From the NCBI GenBank assembly GCA_963921195.1, contig OY992537.1:92896736-92960735 (forward strand): a DNA stretch of 64,000 nucleotides. Reading direction: 5' to 3'. Origin of the DNA: Pegoplata infirma. Lineage: Eukaryota; Arthropoda; Insecta; Diptera; Anthomyiidae. Position numbers and translations under genes: made by a program. The notes under the pieces are model-generated. The model was given only the letters and a program-made list of their open reading frames with translations, did not search any database and was not told where the DNA came from. Positions 40,234 through 51,591 of this stretch are shown here, one piece after another. Within the stretch, counting starts at the first letter, position 1. The number at the start of each line of letters is the position of its first letter.

Positions 40234-42973
40234 CACTGTACAACACAAAAAAAATTACAAGGTCAGACCAAAAAATTTTGATAGAAGAGACAAAAAAAAA
40301 ATACACGTGTATCGGCGTTTTGAAAGTTTACATCTGGGTTTCATTTTAGGGGGAGGTGAAGTTTCCCCCAAATGCAAATGTTGTATTGTAAATCGTCATT
40401 GAATATCGAGTGAAGCTTACGTTTAAAGTATATGGTGTGTTAAGCAAATTTATGTAAAATGTTACGGAGAACATTTTTGTGGAATATATTAACCCTCTAA
40501 CTCCTCAAGATAAGGGTCTTTTTTGTCCTTCTTTTCAAAAAGAGCAAAAAACACCATTAAAACAGGGATTTAAGGGGTTTGAATGTTCCGCAAAAATATC
40601 CGCCGTAAAATTTTACTATAAGTCCCTGAATACACCAAAACGGAAAACTTAACAAGAAAGTCAGAAATAAGACACAACAAAAGAGAGCTTAGGGTTAATT
40701 TCGCATTTATTAAGAAAATCGAGTTAAGCTTACGTTTAAAGTATATGGTGTGTGAAGCAATTTTATGTAAAATGTTACGGAAAACATTTTTGTAGAATAT
40801 GCTAACCCTCTAGCTCCTCAAGGTAAGGGTCTTTTTTGTCCTTCTTTTGAAAAAAAGCAAAAACACCATTAAAACAGCTATTTAAGGGTTAAAATGGTCC
40901 GCAAAAATATTTGCCGTGAAAGGGACTTATAGTAAAATTTCACGACGAATATTTTTGCGGAAAATTTTAACCCCTTAAATCCCTGTTTTAGTGGCGTTCT
41001 TTGCTCTTTTTTAAAAGAAGGACAAAAAAGACCCTTATCTTGAAGAGTTAGAGGGTTAACATATTCTACAAAAATGTTCTCCGTAATATTTTACAAAAAT
41101 TTGCTGAACACACCATATACTTTAAACGTAAGCTTTACCCGATTTTCTTAATAAATGCGAAATTAACCCTAAGCTCTCTTTTGTTGTGTCTTATCAGTGT
41201 TGCCAGAACTTTGTAATCAAAAACGGCTAAATCCTTTTGAAAAAACGGCTAAAAAATGGCTAAAAAATGGCTAAAAAACGGCTAAAATATATATTTTACT
41301 TTTTAAGAAAAACTAAGGTAAATTCATATTTTGTACCGATTTTGATACATATATTAAAATAAGGAGATTTTTTGTTACTGTTTTGACATATTTTAGATAA
41401 AATGAAGAGAGTTCAAAGCACTTTTTTAATAATTTAAATATTTTATATTAAATTTTTTTATAAAAATATATATAAAAATTTTGACTGGAAAAAATATATT
41501 TAAGTGAAAAATCTTTTTAAGTTATTTTGGCTTAAAAAAGCTTTTTCAACACGTGAATTCGAGGCGACACTTTTTACCCGTGGGACCGTTTTCGCTGAAA
41601 CCTGATCAGAAGAATTTCAAAAATATATATGCCAAGATTCAGCAATCAGCCTACAAGTTAAGTTTTGAACGTTAGCGTATTTTTAAAAGACAGAGAAACG
41701 GGCATCACTTGATCGTCTAAAATTTAGTATAATGTTTATGATATGAATATGACAAAAATATACGTGATTTTATTCCAGACTAGAGTTAATAAAAATTAAA
41801 TATATGAAAACCAATTACCTACTAACAAAATAAACCAACATTTACAATCCCTCTGATGATAACACATAACTAAAATGCTTGAAACCGTAATGACAATTTC
41901 AGAAATGTCTATAATTATTAGAAATTTGATTTTCTCCTACATTTTTAAACTTAAACCTTTATAACAAATAGTATTAGAGTCTGTGATCGATCTGTACAAA
42001 CTTAAAAACCAATAAATTCTCTATTTTAGTATAAAAAACACACTAAAAATTACTTTTTAACCGAAAACTCAAAAATGGCTAAAAAACTGCTAAAATAGTT
42101 TCGAAAATGGCTAAAAAAACGGCTAAGAGCTAAATGCCTTTTTCTCCGGCTAAACGAGTTCAAAAGGAGCTAAATTTAGCCGGAAAATGGCTAAATTGGC
42201 AACACTGTGTCTTATATCTGACTTTCTTGTTGAGTTTTCTGTTTTGGTGTGTTCAGGGACTTATGGTAAAATTTCACGGCGGATATTTTTGCGGAACATT
42301 AAAACCCCTTAAATCTCTGTTTTAATGGTGTTTATTGCTCTTTTTGAAAAGAAGGACAAAAAAGACCCTTATCTTGAGGAGTTAGAGGGTTAACATATTC
42401 TACAAAAATGTTCTCCGTAACATTTTACATAAATTTGCTTCACACACCATATACTTTAAACGTAAGCTTTAAACGATTTTCTTAATAAATGCGAAATTAA
42501 CCCTAAGATCTCTTTTGTTGTGTCTTATTTCTGACCTTCTGGTTGAGTTTTCCGTTTTGGTGTATTCAAGGACTTATAGTAAAATTTTACGACGAATATT
42601 TTTTCGGAACATTTAAACCCCTTAAATCCCTTTTTTAATGGTGTTTTTTGCTCTTTTTGAAAAGAAGGACAAAAAAGACACTTACCGTGAGGAGCTAGAG
42701 GGTTAATATATTCCACAAAAATGTTCTCCGTAACATTTTATATAAATTTGCAGAACACACCATATACTTTAAACGTAAGCTTCACTCGATATTCAATGAC
42801 GATTGACAATACAACACCAGCATTTGGGGGAAACTTTACCTCCCCCTAAAATGAAACCCAGATGTAAACTTTCAAAACGCCGATATACGTGTATTTTTTT
42901 TTTTGTATCTTCTATCAAAATTTTTTGGTCTGACCTTGTAATTTTGGAAAAAATTTGATTTTGTTGTGCAGTG
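40234..42973. mobile_element. palindromic foldback element, TTA duplication, 2.7 kb
   Basis: The left end CACTGTACAACAC and the complement of the right end, CACTGCACAACAAAATC, share about 0.2 kb of near-identical terminal inverted repeat (CAAGGTCAGACCAAAAAATT, GGGGGAGGTGAAGTTTCCCC). Each arm also holds two tandem ~0.31-kb units (AAGTATATGGTGTGT...). TTA lies on both sides (40231-40233, 42974-42976). A hAT-type element (41195-42207) is inserted near the centre. No transposase. Confidence 0.85.
41195..42207. mobile_element. non-autonomous hAT element, 8-bp TGTCTTAT duplication
   Basis: CAGTGTTGCCA at the left and TGGCAACACTG at the right are inverted ends with a perfect 8-bp duplication TGTCTTAT (41187-41194, 42208-42215). 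A related, uninterrupted site (TGTCTTATTTCTGAC) exists at about 42521. Subterminal regions carry many GGCTAAAAAA units on both sides, perhaps transposase-binding repeats. No transposase frame. Confidence 0.88.
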
Positions 42974-42976
42974 TTA

Positions 42977-43599
42977 TTATTTTTATAGCTTTATTTGTAT
43001 ATTTATGTAACTGATAACATTGATAACCTTATGCAAAACGGCGGCTTTTTTCAAAAATTTTCTAAGTATAGATTGGAAAATTTAGCAAAAAAAAAAATAT
43101 TGTCTAAGGTATTTTTACGATGTAGATAAGGCGACAAGTTTTCGAAATATTACAAAATTAATATTTTTTTTTTTGTACTTAAAGACTGGGAACTTTTATA
43201 CGATTGATAAGAATGAGGAATTTAAAAAAATAGATTTTTGTGTAAGTTATGCTGCTTATGCTAATGAAAATTTAAAAAATGGAAAAATTTACTTTACTTC
43301 TTTCATTAAAAACATAATTAGATCAAAATTTACAAAAATGGCCACTGTAAGTACTAAAGAATTTTAAAATCTACAAATTAAAAAAAAAAATTCATCAAAA
43401 TCGGTACAGTAGTTTTTGCTGTAGCTAGTTTTGTCCTTTAAAAAAACATGCCAAAATTGAGTGGCAACCCTGGAAATTCTAGTTGACCAAAATGTGTTGT
43501 TTAAAATTTTAAAAATATTTCAACAGTTTATCTTTTTAATAAAAAAAACAGAATTTTTAAAAATATTGCATATTTATTTTTTTATAGCTGTTTAAAACA
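42977..43599. other. no recognised gene
   Basis: AT-rich intron DNA; the 64-residue frame around 43173-43367 shows no motif and lies in low-complexity sequence. Confidence 0.4.
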
Positions 43600-46500
43600 T
43601 GCTCACTTTGAGGCTGAGAACTAATTTCGAATTTATTCAAAAGTTCCAAAATAATCGGAGGGTCAATAACACAGTGCAACAGCACATTTAGGGCCTCAAC
43701 CAAACCAAGTCAGTTTGAAAGTACTTATGTGTAGTAGTAAAAACCCCAAAGGGGTTTTTCAGTTTTTTTTTTTCAAAGGCTTTGGAAAAAAGTCGTAAAA
43801 ACTAATGTTTATGTTCTTTTGAACTTAAAAACGTGTTTAGATGTCTTAAATAGAATTTCATGGGGAACATTTTTCTAGAGTACGCTAAACCTCTATCTCC
43901 CATTTTAATGGGCCAGTTACGTAATTTTTTTAAGAAATGGCTCAGAAACCTACTAAGACGTGCGTTTAAAGGGTTAAAATGTTCTACGATTATTTTCAGC
44001 ATCAAATTTCACTGGGGGTAGCTGACGGCAGAAAGTTCGACCGGTATACGAAAAATGCGTAAAATAGGTTAATTGTAAAGTATCATTAACTTTTTATATT
44101 TTTTCCTATTTTTTTGTTACAATTGTATACAATTTCTGGCAAAAATATAAAAAAATGAATGACACTTTACAATTAATCTTTTTTCTGCATTTTCCTTATA
44201 TCAGTCGAACTTTCTGCCTTCAGTAACCCCTAGTGAAATTTGATGCAGAGTATATTCGTAGAACATTTTAACCCTTTAAATGCAAGTTTTAGTAGACTTT
44301 TGAGCCATTTATTAAGAAAATTACTTAAATGAGCAATAAATACGGCAGATAAAGGGTTAATATATTCTAGAAAAATTTTCCATCAAATTCTATTGAAGAC
44401 ATCCAAACACTATTTTAAGCTCAAAAGAACAGTTACATTATTTTTTCGACTTTTTTCAAACGCCTTTAAAAAAAAAATGAAAAATTTAGTGGGCTATAAA
44501 AAAAATTTGAGACGTTACAGAGCAAAACCCATTGGGGCTTTAACTACTACACCCAAGTACTTTCAAACTGTCTTGGTTTGGTTGAGGCCCTAAGAAATGA
44601 CCCTTCAATTGTGTCACAGTGTAATTGACCCATCAATATTTTCCGTGTTTTTAATTTTCTGAAAAAAGGTAAATTTTTAAAAAAAAATTCACAAAAAAGG
44701 TTTTTCTTGTAATGCTCCAAAATTTTATGGATATCAAAGACCATGCTTAGAACTAATTTCGAATTTATCCAAAAGGTCTAAAATAATCGGAGGGTTAATA
44801 ATTGACCCATCAATATTTTCCATGTTTTAGATTTTTTGGAAAAAAAATCAATTTTTAAAAAATTTTCACCAAAAAGGTTTTCCTTGAAATGCTCCAACAT
44901 TTTATGGAGACCAAAGACCATACTGAGATCTAATTTCGAATTTATCCAAAAGGTCCAAAATAATCGGAGGGTCAATAATTGACCCATCAATATTTTCCAT
45001 GTTTTAGATTTTTTGGAAAAAAAATCAATTTTTAAAAATTTTTCACAAAAAAGGCTTTCCTTGAAATGCTCCAAAATCTTATGGAGATCAAATACCATAC
45101 TGAGAACTAATTTCAAATTTATCCAAAAGTTTCAAAATAATCTGAGGGTCAATAATTGACCCATCAATATTTTCCGTGTTTTTAATTTTTTGAAAAAAAG
45201 TTAAATTTTTAAAAAATTTTCACAAAAAAGGTTTTCGCTGAAATGCTCCAAAACTTTTTGGAGATCAAAGACCATACTGAGAACTAATTTCGAATTTATC
45301 CAAATGGTCCAAAATAATCGGAGGGCCAATAATTGACCCATCAATATTTTCAGTGTTTTTAATTTTTTGAAAAAAATTTCAATTTTTAAAAATTTTTCAC
45401 AAAAAAGGTTTTTCTTGTAATGCTCCAAAATTTTATGGAGATCAAAGACCATACTGAGAACTAATTTCGAATTTATCCAAAAGGTCCAAAATAATCGGAG
45501 GGTCAATAATTGACCCATCAATATTTTCCATGTTTTAGATTTTTTTTGGAAAAAAAATATTAATTTTTAAAAAATGTTCACCAAAAAGGTTTTCCTTGAA
45601 ATGCTCTAACATTTAATGGAGATCAAAGACCATACTGAGAACTAATTTCGAATTTATCCAAAAGGTTCAAAATAATCGGAGGGTCAATAATTGTCCCATC
45701 AATATTTTCCATGTCTTAGATTTTTTGGGAAAAAAATCAATTTTTAAAAATTTTTCCGAAAAAAGGTTTACCTTGAAATGCTCCAAACTTTTATGGAGAT
45801 CAAAGACCATACTGAGAACTAATTTCGAATTTATCCAAAAAGTCCAAAATAATCGGAGGGTCAATAATTGACCCATCAATATTTTCCGTGTTTTTGATTT
45901 TTTGGTAAAAAAGTTCAATTTTTGAAAATTTTTCACAAAAAAGGTTTTCCTTGAAATGCTCCAAAATTTTATGGAGATCAAAGACCATACTAAGAACTAA
46001 TTTCAAATTTGTCAAAAAGGTCCAAAATAATCGGAGGGTCAATAATTGACCCATCAATATTTTCCGTGTTTTAGATTTTTTGGTAAAAAAGTTCAATTTT
46101 TTAAAATTTTTCACAAAAAAGGTTTTCCTTGAAATGCTCCAAAATTTTATGGAGATCAAAGACCATACTGAGAACTAATTTCGAATTTATCCAAAAGTCC
46201 CAAAATAATCGGAGGGTCAATAATTGACCCATTCATATTTTCCGTTTTTTAATTTTTTGAAAAAAGGTAAATTTTTAAAAAATTTTCACAAAAAAGGTTT
46301 TCCTTGAAATGCTCCAAAACTTTTTGGAGATCAAAGACCATACTGAGAACTAATTTCGAATTTATCCAAATGGTCCAAAATAATCGGAGGGCCAATAATT
46401 GACCCATCAATATTTTCAGTGTTTTTAATTTTTTGAAAAAAATTTCAATTTTTAAAAATTTTTCACAAAAAAGGTTTTTCTTGTAATGCTCCAAAATTTT

Positions 46501-47085
46501 ATGGAGATCAAAGACCATACTGAGAACTAATTTCGAATTTATCCAAAAGGTCCAAAATAATCGGAGGGTCAATAATTGACCCATCAATATTTTCCATGTT
46601 TTAGATTTTTTTTGGAAAAAAAATATTAATTTTTAAAAAAGGTTCACCAAAAAGGTTTTCCTTGAAATGCTCTAACATTTAATGGAGATCAAAGACCATA
46701 CTGAGAACTAATTTCGAATTTATCCAAAAGGTTCAAAATAATCGGAGGGTCAATAATTGTCCCATCAATATTTTCCATGTCTTAGATTTTTTGGGAAAAA
46801 AATCAATTTTTAAAAATTTTTCCCAAAAAAGGTTTACCTTGAAATGCTCCAAACTTTTATGGAGATCAAAGACCATACTGAGAACTAATTTCGAATTTAT
46901 CCAAAAAGTCCAAAATAATCGGAGGGTCAATAATTGACCCATCAATATTTTCCGTGTTTTTGATTTTTTGGTAAAAAAGTTCAATTTTTGAAAATTTTTC
47001 ACAAAAAAGGTTTTCCTTGAAATGCTCCAAAATTTTATGGAGATCAAAGACCATACTAAGAACTAATTTCGAATTTATCCAAAAA
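43600..47085. repeat. 177-bp satellite, ~15 monomers with 1066-bp higher-order unit
   Basis: Monomers contain GAGGGTCAATAATTGACCCA and GAACTAATTTCGAATTTATC. The GACCC (or GTCCC) landmark falls at 44627, 44804, 44981, 45158, 45335, 45512, 45693, 45870, 46048, 46226, 46401, 46578, 46759 and 46936. Blocks of six monomers repeat with a 1066-bp period (for example 45335 and 46401), sharing the same indels. The first monomer is split by the element at 43670-44621 and the last is cut at 47085. The ~104-112-residue frames are satellite translations. Confidence 0.88.
43670..44621. mobile_element. palindromic foldback element in the satellite, TAA duplication
   Basis: The left end is CACAGTGCAACAGCAC and the complement of the right end starts CACTGTGACACAATTG. 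Both continue into TAGGGCCTCAACCAAACC and mirror-image arms. TAA lies on both sides (43667-43669, 44622-44624). The host satellite gives the empty site GGTCAATAATTGACC many times over. Sister of 25955-27681. Confidence 0.85.
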
Positions 47086-48049
47086 TTTGCTCCAACTGTT
47101 ATTTGTATGGGAGCCTACTTAGGGAGTGGAGATAGGGCGTAGGTATGTTTTAAAAAATGTTGTAGGGTAAAAATAATTGGGGGTCGGTCTCACTAATGAC
47201 CCCTCTTGTACATACCATTGGACCGGTAGAAGCTGATTAAATAAAACAAATTTACAAAAAATAAAAAAAATTGTATGGGGACCTTCTTAACAATTCGATA
47301 TAGAGGGTAGGTGTGTTCAGAGAAAATGTTTAAACTAAAAAAATATTGCGGGTCGGTTATCATTGTTCAGAGAAAATGTTTAAACTAAAAAAATATTGTG
47401 GGTCGGTTATACATTTTGTTGCTCTAAGGGCACTATAAGGGCAGTTAGAGCGGTTGGTATATAATAGGGTATTAGTTTGTTCCAAAGAAATTTTAAGACG
47501 TAAAAATAATGGGGGTCGGTCTTATAAATGACCCCTCTATGACGCACCATTGGAGCAGTAGAAATGATTTTAAGATTGCAAAATTACAATAAAATTTTTT
47601 CAAAAAATTTTAAAAAATAGTAATAATCGTTATCCCACGATCCTCTCGGGCAAAAAATTTGTAGAATCGATAGAAGTTTTACACAAAAAAAATTTTAAAA
47701 AAATCGAAGAGTACAAACATTTTCAAAAATGAGATTTAAATTATAAAACTTAAAAATCGCATACTAGAGAGCTTTAAAGAATTTTTTGGGATTTTTTTTT
47801 TTTTAAAGTACGTAAAAAAACAAAAATTTTTAAATTTGGACCATTATTGAATAAGTTATGAGTAAAAGAAGTTTGAGTAAAGGAACAAACTACCAATTTT
47901 TAAAAATTCGATATCTTTTGAACGGGTCATCAAAAAAATCTGAAAATTTACGACGAAGGAGTTTTCGAAGGGTACTAAAAACTGTAAACAAATTGGTAAA
48001 ATCTAAAAAAAAAAATTTCAAAGTGTCCGATTTGACATGGAATGCCCCA
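47086..48049. repeat. TGGGGCATTCC-family TIR element, one end missing
   Basis: Starts GCTCCAACTGTTATTTGTAT as at 22474, carries ACCATTGGACCGGTAGAAGC, and ends ...GACATGGAATGCCCCA-TA. A short internal duplication (GTTCAGAGAAAATGTTTAAAC twice near 47317 and 47365) is private to this copy. Confidence 0.75.
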
Positions 48050-48143
48050 TATACTTTATGGGGTCCCAGACCCATATTTCGATGAGTTACAAACGGAATG
48101 ACAAACTTATGCATACCCTCTATCACTAGAGCGGAGGGTATAA
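48050..48143. repeat. end piece of the TATACCCTC repeat
   Basis: GTTACAAACGGAATGACAAA followed by ATACCCTCTATCACTAGAG is the outer end of the repeat seen complete at 58644-60186. Confidence 0.65.
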
Positions 48144-48397
48144 AAAGCTCTATTGAAATTCAGAAAAACCCCAATTGGAATTCAGAAAAGCACAATTGTA
48201 ATTTAGAAAAGCCCAGCTACGATGTCTGAATTTCAATTGGGATTTTCTGAATTTTAATTGAGCTTTTCTGTATTACAATTACTCAATATTTTTCTGGCAA
48301 CACTGAACAGCGTTGAAAATATACAAAATTGCACTGCATATTCATAGCGTTTCACCAGCGCTACTAAAGAGTGCTATAAACTGTGACATTTCCCACA

Positions 48398-48650
48398 AAA
48401 TCATGACTGAATTAAGTAGGTTTGAAAGCGTTCTTTAACTTGTGACTCCGTTCCAAAAGCTGCTTCCAGTTCATGCCAAATATCTGCTGAGACCTTAATT
48501 TCAGTAATCCATGTTCGACTGTTTATCTTTATCCGGAAAACCTTGGTAGTGTTGTTGCTCTTTAAGAATTTTTTGATAACAAAAACAATGTGACGCACAT
48601 TGTTTCTTATCAAAATGTTTGTTTACAACATTTTATCTTTTAAAGAATTA
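48398..48650 (-). pseudogene. possible gene fragment with a Myb/SANT-like or trihelix-like look
   Basis: A minus-strand frame of about 70 codons (48613-48401, open a little further upstream) reads ...VSADIWHELEAAFGT, ESQVKERFQTYLIQS and stop. The base composition is more balanced than the surroundings. A tryptophan-leucine helix, then 'FGT..QVKERF..YL', resembles the last helices of Myb/SANT-type DNA-binding domains, but I cannot identify a family. It could be a transposon-derived or retroposed fragment lying in the intron. Confidence 0.3.
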
Positions 48651-48877
48651 ACATAAAAAATTCCTCAAAAAAAAAAAATTAAGAGGAATTTTACTTTAAA
48701 ATTTTTCCAAAAAATTTTGTAAGTTAAGTGGATAATGATGAGTAACGATGTGGTGATGAAAGTTACTTTAATAACTGTATTTGATAATAATTATTCGTAT
48801 ATTTCAATACGCCCCCTTATTATTTTTGGTTTACTAAAAACATTTTGTTTGTTATCTTGACAACCGCAGTTTGAACT

Positions 48878-49172
48878 ATATATGAGATCATATCGCTCCT
48901 TTACTTGTATAGTGTCATAACTCAAAAAATGCGTTTTTTGAGTTAATGATGCAGAATTATTCGTTATATCATGCTTTATATTGTGTCAAAAATTCGTATT
49001 AATATCTTTTGAACTCATCGTTTGAGAAGAGTACACGCCATTATTACATTTTCTAAGTACCGGCCTTTTTCAATTAAAAACCAGTTTCAATAGTAAACTT
49101 TAAACGTGTTTTCTACAAAATGAAATATTTTGAGTTATGACACTATACAAGTAAAAGAGCGATATGATGTGA
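48878..49172. repeat. inverted repeat around GTGTCATAACTC
   Basis: CATATCGCTCCTTTACTTGT and its complement near 49147-49170 (ACAAGTAAAAGAGCGATATG) bracket about 0.2 kb. Foldback type. The right arm nearly touches the next element. Confidence 0.65.
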
Positions 49173-49181
49173 AGTACGACG

Positions 49182-49607
49182 CACAGTGGCTTATTTTCGA
49201 TTTTTTTTTTTTTTTGGAAATTATTTGGCTATTCAGTAAGTACTGGACCGATTGCAGTGAAATTTATATTTATAAAAAAAATGGGGATTTTTTCCCAAAA
49301 AAGTACCAACATTCTTTTGCTTTCAGCTTAAAAGTTTCGTTCAGAACATGTGGTGTGATGTTTTCTTTCAGATAAATCGAGAAAATTTACATGTTCTGAA
49401 CGAAACGTTAAAGTTTGAAGCAAAAGAGTGTTTGTACTTTTTGGGCAAAAATTTTTTTTGTTTTTTAATTTTTAAGTTTGAAATAACGTATCTTTATAAC
49501 AAAACAAGATATTTCATAGGTTATGGTTTTAAAATTACTTTAGCTTTTCAGTAATTACTAAATGGCTGAAATATTTCTAAAAATAAATCGAAAATAAACC
49601 ACTGTGA
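49182..49607. mobile_element. foldback MITE with CACAGTGG...CCACTGTG ends
   Basis: CACAGTGGCTTATTTTCGAT at the left pairs with ATCGAAAATAAACCACTGTG at the right. An inner pair around GTTCAGAACATGT / ACATGTTCTGAAC makes the centre a hairpin. No convincing target duplication. The 81- and 68-residue frames are shadows. Confidence 0.7.
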
Positions 49608-49844
49608 AACGCTGAAAGAGAATAATTCCGGATTTCTAAACGCTTGAATGGATTTTAGTTTGCAATAATAATATCACATTAACACTCAAAAAAATAAATA
49701 AAATTTGTTTGCAAAAAAAAAATTGCAAAGTCATTTATTTTAAAATACTAATTTAAAAATATCCCAGCGTTCATTTGGAACTCGAAAACCCTCATAAAAG
49801 AGTCTTTAGACGCTCAGAAAAGTTTAAAGTTTGTCAAACAAAGC

Positions 49845-50085
49845 GATAGACTAGATGGTTAAGTGCTAGCTTTGCAAACAGATGGAAAATTTCATGAACG
49901 TGGGTTCGAATCCAATCAGAATTAAGTCTGTTGATGAAAAAACATTTAGAAAAAACAGTCTTACAAAAATCAAACAATTTAAATCCAATGTAATTTTCTC
50001 CACTGAAGACAGAAGGTGGCTACAGAAAGCATTGTCTGGAATAAATCCACATTTAAAATAATCTTTAGAAATACAATGTTTTCTT
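49845..50085 (+). mobile_element. tRNA-derived SINE-like repeat
   Basis: TAGACTAGATGGTTAAGTGC (A-box-like) and GTGGGTTCGAATCCAATC (B-box) are spaced as in a tRNA with a long variable arm, but the stems do not close properly. The tail segment near 50033-50080 recurs at 31640, which supports a dispersed SINE over a tRNA gene. Confidence 0.55.
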
Positions 50086-50099
50086 CTTCAATCACAAAT

Positions 50100-50840
50100 C
50101 CTTAATAACAAACAGATCTATGGGTCCCCATAGATTATGAACCAAAATTTGTGTCCGTTTCGCTCTAACTTGCTTAGTTTTTGAGATACGGTAATAAGGG
50201 GTCTGATAGGGTCTTGAGAATCTTAAAAACTGGATATCTCAAAAACTATTAATCGGCTTTCGGGTATTTTTTTTTTCGTGTTGGCAGTATTTACCGAGAT
50301 ATGTGCATATATAAAATCTCGGGAATTTCAAATTTTAGATCTAAATTTAGGGTCTTGAGACTCCGACAGATATGCAGAGCTAGGCTATTCCATTTTTTTC
50401 TTGTAGTCTTTCTTTTGAAAATTTCGTCCGTTTCGCTCTATCTCGCTTAGTTTTCGAGATATCGCCATTTTGAATTTTTAACTAAATTCTAAGAAGTTAT
50501 TTACTAAATTCTCAGAAATACACTTCCTCAATTCAAAGAAGAGAAATACGATGATGTTTTTTTTAGTAAATTTTAACTAAACTTGAACTAAATTGGTTCT
50601 TAGATTTGTGGAAAATTTCTTTGGCAGTAAGAATTTTTTTCCTAAAATATAAAAATTACATTTAAAGAAAACTATGAACTACTTATAAGTAAATGAACTA
50701 AACTTCTTTCCTCATAGTTAAGAAAATTTCTCATTTTTTAGTTAAATTTTACTAAATTTTAGGAAAATTCATGATAAATTTTCAAAGACATTTTTTCCTT
50801 AATTTTAGTTATGTCTTTTTTTTTCAGTGTAGAATTCTAA
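50100..50840. repeat. decayed interspersed repeats, no gene
   Basis: 50130-50480 resembles 34560-35000 and 8160-8700 in inverted orientation (TTTCGCTCTAACTTGC, ATTTACCGAGATATGTGCAT). 50500-50840 resembles the CTTACCGCC/AAACTAT repeat at 5400-5650 and 7800-7960. Confidence 0.5.
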
Positions 50841-51150
50841 ATTTTAGTCGTTCTAATATTATTCCTATTTTGGATCCCTAAAAGAGTCATAATTTATGAG
50901 GGCTCAGAAAATTTTACACAAGGATTATTAAACAATTTTTAATTTTGATTTTTTCAGAAATTAGTTAAAAGTTTAAACTTAAAACAAGTAAGGCTGGATT
51001 ACTCAATGCTCCGTTATAAAATAACTCTCCGATAAATTTAACTTTTTCATAGAAATTTTGACATAAGGCTCCGTTAAATCAGCAGTTAGCAGCTAACTTT
51101 TCTTTTCCCCCTCGCTAAAAATGTTTACAAGTTGATTTAATACATTTGGG

Positions 51151-51586
51151 GTTTTCACAGTGACGATTAAATTTGCCTTTTTTTGTTGGGTATTTGGCAA
51201 ATTTGCCATTTTACTAAACGTCAAGTATTTGCCACCATTTCTTCTTTACATATCGTGAGCGCACTTTTCGTTAATAATTTGCACAAAATAACTTTAATTA
51301 ACTTTTTGCATTCACAATTTTAAAATAAACACAAAAAACGTGTATGTTTCTTTTTGTATAAATGTTTTTGTTGCCGCGTTCGAAATTTCAGCATAAACAA
51401 TCACAGCTGTTGTCATTTTCATGTTTTTTTTTTATTTGCACACTGGCATTTTGTTTTTAGACAAGGTTTGAGTTGGGCATTTTATGAAAAATATGCCACA
51501 TTCAAATTGGCATTTTTTTTACGTTTGGCACATTTGCCAAATACCAAACTAAAAAAGGCAAATTTAATCGTTACTGTGAAAACCCT
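51151..51586. mobile_element. MITE with GGTTTTCACAGT ends
   Basis: GGGTTTTCACAGTGACGATT and its inverted match near 51566-51586 (TAATCGTTACTGTGAAAACC) form about 60-bp terminal repeats, with TATTTGGCAAATTTGCC in both. Short non-coding interior. Confidence 0.7.
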
Positions 51587-51591
51587 AATTA

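Noticed and set aside
44778..47054. Repeated ~104-119-residue frames on the minus strand
   Set aside because: They repeat with the 177-bp satellite and its 1066-bp higher unit. No domain, and they differ by frame shifts between monomers.
49850..49925. Functional tRNA gene with long variable arm
   Set aside because: Stems do not close, and the tail is shared with another locus at 31640, which points to a retroposed repeat.
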